Origin: a bacterium
GTDB lineage: Bacteria > Vulcanimicrobiota > Xenobia > Xenobiales > JADMJV01
Direction of reading: 5' to 3'
DNA length: 64,000 nucleotides
Assembly (NCBI GenBank): GCA_030149525.1
Contig: JASBRJ010000391.1
Location: 1-64,000 of the forward strand
The translations under genes were made by a program, and so were the position numbers. Of the stretch, positions 1-8,543 are shown piece after piece (within the stretch, counting starts at the first letter, position 1; each line of letters starts with the position of its first letter). The notes under the pieces are model-generated. The model was given only the letters and a program-made list of their open reading frames with translations, made no database searches and was not told the origin of the DNA.

Positions 1-1
1 C

Positions 2-682
2 CGGACTCTTCAAGAATCGAAACTGTTCCAACAAGCGCCGTTACCGGCCGACACCCGGATCCGGCTGAGCGGCTGCCGCGAGATCTCCTGGTCCGACTAT
101 CTGAGCCTGGAGCCTCGCTTGCTGGCCAAGCTCCAGGGAGACTCTCCCACCCGGAATTGTCTGGAGTTGGTGGCCGGATTGATCGACTTGTCCTTAAACG
201 CCAACTCCCATTGGAATCCTACGGACTGGTCTTTTCGAACTTATGAGAGAGTTCTCGAAATTTATCCCTACCTGACGGCCGCCGTCATTTCTCTTCTGGA
301 ATGCAAAGACGAACCGGCAAAGGCTGAAGGCTTTTGTCACCGCCTGCTCGAGGGAGTGACCCAGACCTCTCATCTGCTGGGAGTGGAGCTTCCGGAACTA
401 GAGTTTAAGAGGTTGGACGACCCAGGTGCCCGTGAGGTTCGGGGCCGCTTCTTGGAGAATTTTGTAAAAGGGAAGCGCCTGCTTCAGGACGGCACTGTTC
501 TCACACGACTGCTGGCTCTTGCCTGCTCGCTCTCCATCCAGAACTATTATTTCCGGATGGATGGTCAACTGGAATGGAGCTTCGATCTGATAGAGAGGCA
601 TCTTCTGGGTCACAACGACAATTTTATGAGTCTGTTCAAAGACTTTGAGAATCGTTTATTGTTGCCTGAACAAACGCAGTAG
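2..682 (+). CDS. Hypothetical protein, 5' end outside window
   Basis: The reading frame is open from the first bases of the window, so the gene starts upstream and only its last 226 codons are present. A TTG at 119 is an in-frame alternative start, but the codons before it read as normal protein, which favours a longer gene. The visible part is soluble, leucine-rich and mostly helical, with no signal peptide, membrane segment or motif I recognise. It is followed after 14 bases by the gene at 697 on the same strand, suggesting an operon. Function unknown. Confidence 0.7.
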   Translation, partial: RTLQESKLFQQAPLPADTRIRLSGCREISWSDYLSLEPRLLAKLQGDSPTRNCLELVAGLIDLSLNANSHWNPTDWSFRTYERVLEIYPYLTAAVISLLECKDEPAKAEGFCHRLLEGVTQTSHLLGVELPELEFKRLDDPGAREVRGRFLENFVKGKRLLQDGTVLTRLLALACSLSIQNYYFRMDGQLEWSFDLIERHLLGHNDNFMSLFKDFENRLLLPEQTQ

Positions 683-696
683 GGTAAAGTGAGCGA

Positions 697-1152
697 GTGA
701 CGACCTACCGGGGAAAGTTCCAGCCTCAGCTGTGCAGCTTTATCTACCGGCCCCATCCGATTCGCGGGAAGGGCAGTCTGAAAGCGTCGGAAGAAGGTCT
801 CCATCTCGAGGGGATGAGGAGCGGCGAAGAAGAACGCCCGGCTCTCATTCTCGGGGTCATTTTTTTCCTTGTCTGCGCCTCTCTTCTCAAGTTGGGGATG
901 GAGTCGGCTTTGAATTGGGTCGCTCTGTGCGGGTTTCTCTTTTTACTGGGAATCTTTGCCTACATCACCCAAAAATCTCGCCAAAAACACCAACTCATCC
1001 CTTGGGATGCCACGGCGTCCTTTCAAGCCGAAGAAGAGGATGTGGTAGAACTCTTGATCAAAGACGGAGTCCAGAAGCGCTACCTTCGCTTTAAGTTCGA
1101 CGAACCCGTCAGTACGAATTTTCTCAACGACTGCCGAAATTTTCAGCAGTGA
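697..1152 (+). CDS. Small membrane protein of unknown function
   Basis: 151 residues from a GTG start 14 bases after the preceding stop. Two closely spaced hydrophobic segments (about residues 50-67 and 70-88) form a likely membrane hairpin, followed by a short basic stretch and a charged C-terminal domain of about 60 residues. The topology recalls small bacterial PH-like or DUF membrane proteins, but no family motif is clear. It lies downstream of the partial gene ending at 682 and converges on the Hsp90-like gene ending at 1156, with only 3 bases between the stops. Confidence 0.65.
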   Translation: MTTYRGKFQPQLCSFIYRPHPIRGKGSLKASEEGLHLEGMRSGEEERPALILGVIFFLVCASLLKLGMESALNWVALCGFLFLLGIFAYITQKSRQKHQLIPWDATASFQAEEEDVVELLIKDGVQKRYLRFKFDEPVSTNFLNDCRNFQQ

Positions 1153-1155
1153 AAT

Positions 1156-4100
1156 CTACTCCATGGTGGAGAGCAGGCCTTCCAGAAAAAGTCTCTCATG
1201 CCGGTCTTCGACTTCATCGAGACCTCTGTTAATAGTGGAAAACAAAGCGCAGGCCAGGACGCCTGCCCACTGGGGATCGGATCGGTATTGATGGAGGAGT
1301 CTCGCTGCGATTTTATGAGAAGGATTGACCAGGGCTTTGCCGTTGGCCGCATCCCAACTGAGGAATCCCGCTCTCCATCGTTTCCAGAAAGAAGACTCAT
1401 CTTTCATTTTCTCCACCACATCGGGCCGCAGGAGGTTGGCTTCCGTTCCTGAGGTGACGGTGAGGAGGTCGCGCCAGGCCGAGCCCAGGAGAAGATCGAA
1501 ATCTGGGCTGGGGGCCTCTCCCTCCCAGACGGCTTGGGGAGGGAACTGCAAAGTCTCCAGAAGCTGTGGAAGCCAGTCTTCTCCGAGTTCTATAACTTCG
1601 TGGTAGGGGTCGGCAGGCAAGCTCCGCAGGCCTGGCCTGCAGACCAGTGTTTTCCCCAATCGCTGGGCCTGGGTTCGGAGTTGTCGCCAGGATAGGACGC
1701 GCTCTCCAAGGCACGGGACCAAAGGGATTTCGAGCAGGCCGGAAGCGATATTGAGATTGCTCTTTTCCCAGTGCTTATAGAGCTCACAGCTCCTGAGTAG
1801 CCAATGGCGCATTCTCTTTCGTTGGTGTTTCTCCATCGGGTCGGCCCGATAGCTGTGGATGGTTTTCAAAACGAGTTGTTCCACCGCTTCGTTCAAAAGA
1901 GATTGCCCTGAAGTCCGTTCTCCGCCGGCCACCCGCAGGAAGCCTTCCACCGGAAGCGGGTGAGCCAGCCGTTGCACCTGATCGGCGCCCAGCAGGTAGA
2001 GTTCGGCATCGCCTTTGTCAACCCATCTGGTGGCCAGATGAAAGGTGAATCGGTTTTCACGCCGCTCCACATGAACGGCTCCCGGAGTGGAACAAAAATC
2101 TTTCAGATGAGCTCGAAAATAGGCCAGGTCCTCCTCCAGGGTTGGGAGACTCGGCGGGGGCTCAGGGTTCGATTGCGGAGCGGACGTTTCGACGGAAGGT
2201 GTCGGCGACTCGATCTCGGCATTGAGATCGAAGGGAACGAACTCTTCTTCCGTTGTCAGTTCAGCCAGCGCGGAAAGTCTCTCCTTGTCGGGCCGCACAA
2301 ACAGTTCCGGTCCCTTGAGGGCGTCTCGATACTCCTTCTCCAGACGGGCCAACTCCTGAGCCTGTCTTTCCGCCTCGGTGGCAAAATTTTTGAGCGCTTG
2401 GGCAGGGGAGGGGTTCTCTTTCAAGCCCTTCATCAGTTTTTGGCGGCGAATCTGGAAGATGGTTTCGGGATTGTCCAGGAGATTTTGGCGGATCGATTCC
2501 GTGCGAACCACCTGTTGAGGTTGAAGAATTTCAGCCAGGAGCTTTTCTGCTTCCGGCATAGGGTCGAGGGCACCGGACTCTACCCCTTCGAGGAAAACCC
2601 CTCCGAGGTAAACCTTGTCGCAGTGTTCAAGATAGGTTCGCAGATCATCTACGCTGGCCAGAGTGCCGTCCTCAAGCCCCAGCAGAGGGGCGCCACTCAC
2701 CAGTTGGCCCAGGCCGTCGATGATGTCTATAAGACTTTCCCGTCGCAGCCCCTCACGATGAACAAAGAGGAGAAGTTCACAAATCAATTCCGCATAGCGG
2801 GGGACGGATTGATTCTGAGTTTGGGATTTCTCTTTCAAAAGAGAACAAAGCCTTCGTATGAGGCGCTTGGCCGGATCGCTTATATTTCTTCGCAGGTTGG
2901 CAAGATCGCCGTCGCTCATGGTGACAGGAGTTTCGATGATGAGGGTGGCCGTGACTCCGGGTAGCACGCTACCTGCAGACTCTCCCGATTTCACGACCAC
3001 GGCCTTGCCGGTGGGGTAAGCGTCGGGAACTTTCACCGACACGGTTTGAGCCCGGCCTTGCACCACCTGATGATCCACAAAGGCGGCCAAAGGTCGCTTG
3101 CGAGCCGCTTGCAGATGCTGGCGGCCGGAGCGGTTGGTCAGGTCCTTTACCTCCGACCAGCTCAAGGCGCTGAGATTAGAGAAGTACTTTTTCAGAACAT
3201 CAACCTCTTCCACTTCAAGAATCAGAAGTGTACCGTCCCAGCGCGCCAGTTGTGATCGTTCGTCGAGGGAGTAGAGGAGATAACCCTTTTGGTCGTAGTC
3301 CTCTTTGAGGTCTTGGAGGGAAACATAGGAACTGCCGGCTACCCGAAACAGCGGGAACTTGATGAGGTTGGCAAACTCTTCCCCCAGCAATTCCAGCCTC
3401 TTCGGGTCTCGGAAAACTCGCACATCGATGTAGCTTTTGAGATAGCTCTGAATGAATCGGTTGAGGGATTCTCGCTGATAGGACGGAATACGCTTTTGGG
3501 TGAGTTCCAGCCCCAGCGTTTTCATTTCGCTGCGAATGCGCCCTAGAAACTCTTCGTAGGCTTCGTCTTTCACCACATCGGTCTGAGAGACGTTCTTGGA
3601 AAGCGTGTCGTCGGTGACCCTCACAATGACGGGCGGCTGCAATGAGGCCTCCGAGCGGTTGACAAATTCGACCCCATGGCGAAGAAAAGCGATGTGGCTT
3701 GTGCTACTCCCGCCGTAGGTGGCCCCCAAACTTCCTTTGCTGGGACCGTTCTGGAAAGGCTTGTTGGGCCACGGGACCCCGCCGCCGCCACCGATACCGG
3801 AGACAAGATGCTTATTGTACATAAGTTGACAGGGCACGTCGGTGCAATGGCGGGTGATGATTTTTTCAAAAGGGTAACTCCCTTTGCCCTGGACGTAGAG
3901 GCGATGGGATAGAGAGGGGGTCTCGGCTCCGTCGAGCCGGTCGATGGTCTGAGTCGTCTCGGCTCCGCTCCTGTCGCCTGGTTTGCGACTGCGTCGAACC
4001 TGGTTGGACTCGAGGATTATCTGTCCGATGGGGAGTGAGCACGCACTCAACCATCCCAGGGCCAGTTCACGAAGCCTGTCCTGTTTGCGATCACGCCCCG

Positions 4101-4404
4101 ATTGAAAAACATGATCGTAGAGACCGTCTATCTCCGCCCGGCTGTAGCCGGGTCCGTCGAACTTGAGTTCCAGTTCGAACTCTCCCCGTAGACCGGTGTG
4201 ATTGTAACGGATTTCGATATTTTGAGCCCCCGACGCCACCAGGGCCTGAATCCATTGCAGAATGAAGTAGGTGGGGTCGGGGAGTTGAAACTTCTTGAGT
4301 TTGGCCAGAGCTTTGTCGGTGGCCAGGGTGAAGCTGCCGCGTTCGGCGGGTGTGGCATCGAGAAAAACGAAATCGTTGAACGGATTGGTGGCCTGAGTGG
4401 TCAT
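1156..4404 (-). CDS. Large Hsp90/HtpG-like protein with degenerate ATP-binding site
   Basis: 1082 residues. The N-terminal 125 residues align by eye with the N-terminus of the adjacent gene at 4405-5952: the N-box position (about 49-60) has lost the Glu, Asn and Asp needed for Mg-ATP, the DxGxG box survives only as FDGPG (82-86), and the G2 glycine loop is reduced to LALGW (114-118). A second match, NVSQTDVV at 271-278, corresponds to the Hsp90-type segment TLTRDAVI in the neighbour. The last 60 residues (LVNPSHKI and following helices) resemble the HtpG C-terminal dimerisation end. The middle 600 residues are unrecognised, with a charged segment near 700-780. Its ATG directly abuts the stop codon of the upstream gene, so the two are probably translated together. 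I infer a catalytically dead partner of the neighbour; client and role unknown. Confidence 0.85.
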   Translation of the reverse strand: MTTQATNPFNDFVFLDATPAERGSFTLATDKALAKLKKFQLPDPTYFILQWIQALVASGAQNIEIRYNHTGLRGEFELELKFDGPGYSRAEIDGLYDHVFQSGRDRKQDRLRELALGWLSACSLPIGQIILESNQVRRSRKPGDRSGAETTQTIDRLDGAETPSLSHRLYVQGKGSYPFEKIITRHCTDVPCQLMYNKHLVSGIGGGGGVPWPNKPFQNGPSKGSLGATYGGSSTSHIAFLRHGVEFVNRSEASLQPPVIVRVTDDTLSKNVSQTDVVKDEAYEEFLGRIRSEMKTLGLELTQKRIPSYQRESLNRFIQSYLKSYIDVRVFRDPKRLELLGEEFANLIKFPLFRVAGSSYVSLQDLKEDYDQKGYLLYSLDERSQLARWDGTLLILEVEEVDVLKKYFSNLSALSWSEVKDLTNRSGRQHLQAARKRPLAAFVDHQVVQGRAQTVSVKVPDAYPTGKAVVVKSGESAGSVLPGVTATLIIETPVTMSDGDLANLRRNISDPAKRLIRRLCSLLKEKSQTQNQSVPRYAELICELLLFVHREGLRRESLIDIIDGLGQLVSGAPLLGLEDGTLASVDDLRTYLEHCDKVYLGGVFLEGVESGALDPMPEAEKLLAEILQPQQVVRTESIRQNLLDNPETIFQIRRQKLMKGLKENPSPAQALKNFATEAERQAQELARLEKEYRDALKGPELFVRPDKERLSALAELTTEEEFVPFDLNAEIESPTPSVETSAPQSNPEPPPSLPTLEEDLAYFRAHLKDFCSTPGAVHVERRENRFTFHLATRWVDKGDAELYLLGADQVQRLAHPLPVEGFLRVAGGERTSGQSLLNEAVEQLVLKTIHSYRADPMEKHQRKRMRHWLLRSCELYKHWEKSNLNIASGLLEIPLVPCLGERVLSWRQLRTQAQRLGKTLVCRPGLRSLPADPYHEVIELGEDWLPQLLETLQFPPQAVWEGEAPSPDFDLLLGSAWRDLLTVTSGTEANLLRPDVVEKMKDESSFWKRWRAGFLSWDAANGKALVNPSHKIAARLLHQYRSDPQWAGVLACALFSTINRGLDEVEDRHERLFLEGLLSTME

Positions 4405-5952
4405 CTAGCTTCTCTCCAGTAAGGTCTTGAGCAGGCGAGACTCCACGGCCGGATCGAGACCATCGTTGAGAAGGGCGGCCTTGCAAATGACATAGGCGGC
4501 CAATCTTGCCCCGCCCGGGGTTTCTGCACGGGAGAGAGCCTTTCGGATCAAAGGATGGTCTATGTCGAGAAGAAGCTGCTGGGGGAGCAGATACTTGGTG
4601 GCCCAGAAGCCTCGCCGGAAGCGTCTCACCAGTCGGTCGGGTCCCAGGGCGAAAGTACACGGCTGAGACGGATTCATGGCCACCGAATCAGGATACTCCA
4701 CCGGAACGACAGCGCGAACAAGAATTCTTGCTTCTCTCAGCAGCCAGCGAATGTGTGACTCAATCTTTTTTAAGCCGGGTGGTCGCGGAACAGGGCGACT
4801 CACAGCAAGGTTTCTCTCTAGGGACACCACGGGAACCTCAAACACCGAAGAGAGCAAAGCGGCTGTTTGGCTGGTCCGACTGAAGCCAAAAACAGGGATC
4901 CCTTCGCGCGCGGCCCGGCGGGCCAGGTCGGACTCCTGTTCGGTGACGAAGAAATGGTTCTCCTCTTTGGCTGTTTGGGCAAGATCTGCCCAACTCACCA
5001 GATGATCGAAGAGACCTTTGAGCATAGGTCGCTTCTTTTGAGCAGAAGTGAGCTTTTCGGAGATCTCAACCAGATAAGGAGCGGCCACAGCGGCTGTTTT
5101 TTCCCGCAACTCCGCTCCACCTAAAAGCTGCTCACAGGTCTTGTCGAAAAGGGGACCGTGGATAATCTCGTTAAGGCGATTCATGACCTTGTGATAGTTC
5201 TCGTCCACGATAACGGCATCTCGAGTGAGGGTGTGTTCCAGGTGGTTGGAAAGGATCTTGAAGGTGATGCCGGTCAACTTTTCTTGCTCGCCTTCGGTGA
5301 GAGTCAGTCCCGTGTTGTAGAGCCCGAATCGCGAAGGTGAGTCGGTGGTGAGGCCGACGTTGAAAGTCCCCAACCCTTCCTGGACGGAAACCTGACAACA
5401 CGAGTCCACCTCCAGCGGACGGTTGATCGACTGATCGTTGAAGCTGATCTGAACATGAGAATGACGGCACCAGCGTGAGACTGTTTCGTGGCAGCGCCTT
5501 TCGAATTCTTGGAGTTCCTCGTAGGGTAGCAGTTTGAAGAGCTTGACGGAGGTTCCCTCCAGAGGCGCATGAAGCTTGAAGAGCTGAAAGTCGGTCCCAC
5601 CGTCGAAGGCGATTCTCCAATACTCCCCTTCGCGTCCGGTGTCGACGGTGACCAGTTCGGGTCGCAGAGAGAAGACGGAAACGAAACCGATCCCAAATTT
5701 GCCGATCTTGGTCAGGTCGTTCTCTTTGTCGGAGGAGAATAGGCGAGTGAGCTTGCCGTCGATGATATCTCGGCTCATGCCTTCCCCGAAGTCTCTGATT
5801 TCCAGACACACCCCGCCCGGATCAGAGAGGTACCTCGTTCTGACCTCGACGTTCTCGGTTCCGGCATCCATGGCGTTCTGCACTAACTCTCTCAGACAGG
5901 TAAAAGGGTCGCTGAACTGATCCACCAGGTTCTTGAAGACTTCCTCGACCAC
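4405..5952 (-). CDS. HtpG/Hsp90-like GHKL ATPase
   Basis: 515 residues, GTG start preceded by a GAAAGAAG stretch. Intact GHKL ATP-binding boxes: N-box LRELVQNAMDA (20-30; E22, N26, D29), G1 DFGEG (54-58) and G2 KIGKFGIGF (82-90). A middle-domain segment near 239-250 matches the Hsp90 'SRE/SRD' stretch, and the C-terminus (DIDHPLIRKAL and following helices) resembles the HtpG dimerisation end. Typical HtpG is near 620 residues, so this is a short, divergent relative rather than housekeeping HtpG. It is first in a two-gene unit with the larger degenerate paralogue at 1156-4404. A chaperone-type or defence-type role is possible; the sequence does not decide. Confidence 0.9.
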   Translation of the reverse strand: MVEEVFKNLVDQFSDPFTCLRELVQNAMDAGTENVEVRTRYLSDPGGVCLEIRDFGEGMSRDIIDGKLTRLFSSDKENDLTKIGKFGIGFVSVFSLRPELVTVDTGREGEYWRIAFDGGTDFQLFKLHAPLEGTSVKLFKLLPYEELQEFERRCHETVSRWCRHSHVQISFNDQSINRPLEVDSCCQVSVQEGLGTFNVGLTTDSPSRFGLYNTGLTLTEGEQEKLTGITFKILSNHLEHTLTRDAVIVDENYHKVMNRLNEIIHGPLFDKTCEQLLGGAELREKTAAVAAPYLVEISEKLTSAQKKRPMLKGLFDHLVSWADLAQTAKEENHFFVTEQESDLARRAAREGIPVFGFSRTSQTAALLSSVFEVPVVSLERNLAVSRPVPRPPGLKKIESHIRWLLREARILVRAVVPVEYPDSVAMNPSQPCTFALGPDRLVRRFRRGFWATKYLLPQQLLLDIDHPLIRKALSRAETPGGARLAAYVICKAALLNDGLDPAVESRLLKTLLERS

Positions 5953-6060
5953 GACGGCTTCTTTCGAATGCTCGGGGTTGCATACCTTGGCAAGGATTTT
6001 TCGCTCTTCAACGAACCGACCTTCGGGGACGCAGTGACTCGTCTATCAACGGAGGTATTC

Positions 6061-6723
6061 ATGACTTACAAGCAAGGCCTAGCAGCGCTACTTCTATCCA
6101 CCGCTATCGCGACCACAGGATGCGCTGAAAATCCTGCCGACAAAGTGCCTAGCGCGACCGTAGCTGCTCCCGCCACACCGGCTGCTGCCCAAACACCGGT
6201 GGCCCAGGCGACGACACAGCCTACGATGGAAGGTGTCGTCTTCGAATTCGGCGACGGCACAGAGGTCGGATTCGAAGGATCCAAGGTCACCGGCTCTCAC
6301 AAAGGCGGCTTCAAAACCGTCTCCGGAACAATCACGGTTCCGGGCGAGGATGTGAGTAAAGCGATGGTCGACATCAAGATGGATATGAGTTCCACCTGGG
6401 CTGATGATCCGAAGCTTGAAGGACATCTGAAAAGCGAAGACTTTTTCGATGTGGCCAAGTACCCGACTTCGACTTTCGTGAGTTCGAAAATCGAAAAGTC
6501 GGAGACAGGACATAACGTGACGGGGAATCTCACCTTCCACGGCGTCACCAAGGAGATCAGTTTTCCCGCCACCATCACCATGGAAGGTGATAATGTCAAG
6601 ACTCAGGCAGAGTTCGCTATCAACCGAAAAGATTTTGGTGTGGTTTATCCCGGCAAGCCCGATGATCTGATTCGAGACGAAGTTGTCATCAGGTTTGACA
6701 TCGCAGCGAACAAGAAGGCTTAA
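6061..6723 (+). CDS. YceI-like family lipoprotein
   Basis: 220 residues. The ATG at 6061 is chosen over an in-frame upstream start because GGAGG lies 7 bases before it and because it begins a good lipoprotein signal: a basic start, hydrophobic core and lipobox ending TTGC (about residue 20). An Ala/Pro/Thr-rich linker follows, then a YceI-type lipocalin-like domain: FEGSKVTGSHKGGF, a KSEDFFDVAKYPT stretch and FHGVTKEISFP are characteristic. YceI proteins bind long isoprenoid or amide lipids in the cell envelope. Lipidation predicts membrane anchoring here rather than free periplasmic location. HPt and M48 genes follow closely on the same strand. Confidence 0.9.
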   Translation: MTYKQGLAALLLSTAIATTGCAENPADKVPSATVAAPATPAAAQTPVAQATTQPTMEGVVFEFGDGTEVGFEGSKVTGSHKGGFKTVSGTITVPGEDVSKAMVDIKMDMSSTWADDPKLEGHLKSEDFFDVAKYPTSTFVSSKIEKSETGHNVTGNLTFHGVTKEISFPATITMEGDNVKTQAEFAINRKDFGVVYPGKPDDLIRDEVVIRFDIAANKKA

Positions 6724-6738
6724 GCGGGGAGGATAGAG

Positions 6739-7092
6739 TTGGCTGAAGACACGGCACTGGATCGAGAATTTCTGGAGGAGTTGCTGGATGGGGACGTGGA
6801 GTTCGCCCAGGAACTGTTCGAGACCTATTTTCAATCGGCCGATGCCGCCTATCTTGAAGCCGAAGAACGCCTCGCCGCCAACGACGTGGAGAATGCGTTC
6901 CGTCCATTTCATACTCTCAAAGGGGCTTCCGCATCAGTTGGCTTATTGGGAGTGCAAGAACTGGCGAAGAGCATGGAGTTGAGAGCCAAGGCCGGCGAAC
7001 TCGACTTCTGTCGAGAGCGAATGTTCAGTCTCCAAGCGGTTCTGGAAAGCGCCAAGAAAGTCTTGACCGACTATTTGGAGTCGCTATCTTGA
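6739..7092 (+). CDS. HPt (histidine phosphotransfer) domain protein
   Basis: 117 residues from a TTG start with GGGGAGGA 7 bases upstream. The whole protein is one helical HPt domain; the phospho-acceptor is the His of HTLKGASASVG (about residue 58), with the conserved Lys and Gly after it. Such proteins relay phosphate between hybrid sensor kinases and response regulators. No kinase or receiver domain lies nearby, so the partners are encoded elsewhere. It sits 15 bases after the YceI-like gene, and its stop overlaps the TTG start of the M48 protease (TTGA), so the two are probably translationally coupled. Confidence 0.85.
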   Translation: MAEDTALDREFLEELLDGDVEFAQELFETYFQSADAAYLEAEERLAANDVENAFRPFHTLKGASASVGLLGVQELAKSMELRAKAGELDFCRERMFSLQAVLESAKKVLTDYLESLS

Positions 7093-8543
7093 GCCAACGC
7101 TTGGTTGCCCTGGGGCTTGTTTTAGCCCTGGTCACTCCGGTTTTCTCCCAACCTTCCATCGAAACAAAGAGCGGTTCCGTCCAAGAACCGCTTTTTGTTT
7201 TGGTGACCGACTCCGAAGGGGCATGGAGTCCGGAGCAGCAAGCTCGCTTTGAGCCTCCGCCAGCTCTAGGCCATGCCTCTACGGTTTCCACCGATTGGAA
7301 AGAGCTTGTAGACACACGCCCCTTCAAATTTCTGAGCTACCAAAAGCGGGTTGCCCTGCTCCGCTATCCCCGACGACTTCTCGCTTCCAGTTGGGCTGAG
7401 CAGTATTTCGACGCCCGCCATGTTCTGGTGGTGAACCCCGCTGAAGATGGTCGAGTGACGGGTCGCCTGTTCGATCTCCGAGATCATCGTGTGCAGACTC
7501 TGGTAGTGGTTCATGAGACTCGGAGTGGGGCTGATGAAGCTCGGGGTGAAGCGTTGGCCGACGCGGCCGACAGAGCGGAGGTGGCCCGCTCGTCGGTAGT
7601 GGCCCATCCCGAATCCGGTCTTTTTCACCATCCCGGAGCCGAACATCTCTCACCTCGTGTTGAGTACACGACTGTGGAGACGGCTCAGCGTGCCGAAATT
7701 TACGGTTTTCAGGCTTGCCGGGTCTGCTATCCGGGAACTGACCGAGAGTCGCTCTACGATAGTATCGATCATCGCCTGGGTGTTCTGGTGGCTCAAACTG
7801 TGGAGAGTCGCTACAGATTGGCTCCGGTGGGCCCGGAGACGGAGCGGGTTCAGAACATCGGGAATCGCATTCTGAAGGAAAATCGATTTCTGGATCAGGG
7901 GTATCAGTTTTTTGTGTTGGAAACAGAGACGGTCAACGCCTTCGCGGCCCCCACCGGGCCTATCTACGTGACCACGGGAATGCTCGATATTCTTGAGTCC
8001 GACGACGAATTGGCGGCGATTCTGGGTCACGAGCTTTCCCATTCGGAGCGAAAACGTGCTCGCCGTCAGTATGAACGCTCTAGAGAGACCGGGGTTTTTG
8101 GGCTTCTGGTCACCGTGGCCACGGGAGTACCCTGGGCCCAACTGGGTTCAAGCATTCTTTCTACTGTGATGGCCCGTGGCTATTCTCGCGCTTACGAGTT
8201 GGAAGCAGATCGAGACGGAATGATGATGGCCTATGCGGCAGGTTATGCCCCGGAAGATTTTCTTCTGGTCCAAGAGAAACTGAAGGCGCTGTCCGAGCAG
8301 AAGCGAGGCGGGGGAGCGAATTGGTTGCGAACGCATCCCCGAGGCGACAAGCGTCTCAAGCAGCTCCGAGAGGTCTTGGACGATACCCGGGAACTTCGCG
8401 CTCAGCTCGATGAGCTAGAAAAAAAGGATATCGGAACAGCGCGAATGCTCAAGAGTCAGGTTCTTGACCTCCAAGAGGGCGAAGAGAATCTGCAAGATTA
8501 TCTGACTCTATATCAGGAGCTTCTCTCTCATGTTGAAAGTTAG
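7089..8543 (+). CDS. Secreted M48-family zinc metalloprotease
   Basis: 484 residues with an N-terminal signal peptide (hydrophobic segment 5-18, then VFSQP). After a long unassigned N-terminal half comes the peptidase domain: zinc motif HELSH near residues 314-318 and the third-ligand region YELEADRDG near 369-377, typical of M48 (BepA/Oma1-like) proteases involved in envelope protein quality control. The C-terminus has a charged coiled-coil-like stretch where BepA has TPR repeats. Its TTG start overlaps the HPt stop; its own stop overlaps the stop of the convergent gene at 8540 by 4 bases. Confidence 0.88.
   Translation: MSQRLVALGLVLALVTPVFSQPSIETKSGSVQEPLFVLVTDSEGAWSPEQQARFEPPPALGHASTVSTDWKELVDTRPFKFLSYQKRVALLRYPRRLLASSWAEQYFDARHVLVVNPAEDGRVTGRLFDLRDHRVQTLVVVHETRSGADEARGEALADAADRAEVARSSVVAHPESGLFHHPGAEHLSPRVEYTTVETAQRAEIYGFQACRVCYPGTDRESLYDSIDHRLGVLVAQTVESRYRLAPVGPETERVQNIGNRILKENRFLDQGYQFFVLETETVNAFAAPTGPIYVTTGMLDILESDDELAAILGHELSHSERKRARRQYERSRETGVFGLLVTVATGVPWAQLGSSILSTVMARGYSRAYELEADRDGMMMAYAAGYAPEDFLLVQEKLKALSEQKRGGGANWLRTHPRGDKRLKQLREVLDDTRELRAQLDELEKKDIGTARMLKSQVLDLQEGEENLQDYLTLYQELLSHVES

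Noticed and set aside
1960-2964. 334-codon open frame on the plus strand
   Set aside because: Lies wholly inside the well-supported Hsp90-like gene on the other strand, has no family match and no ribosome-binding site; antisense shadow.
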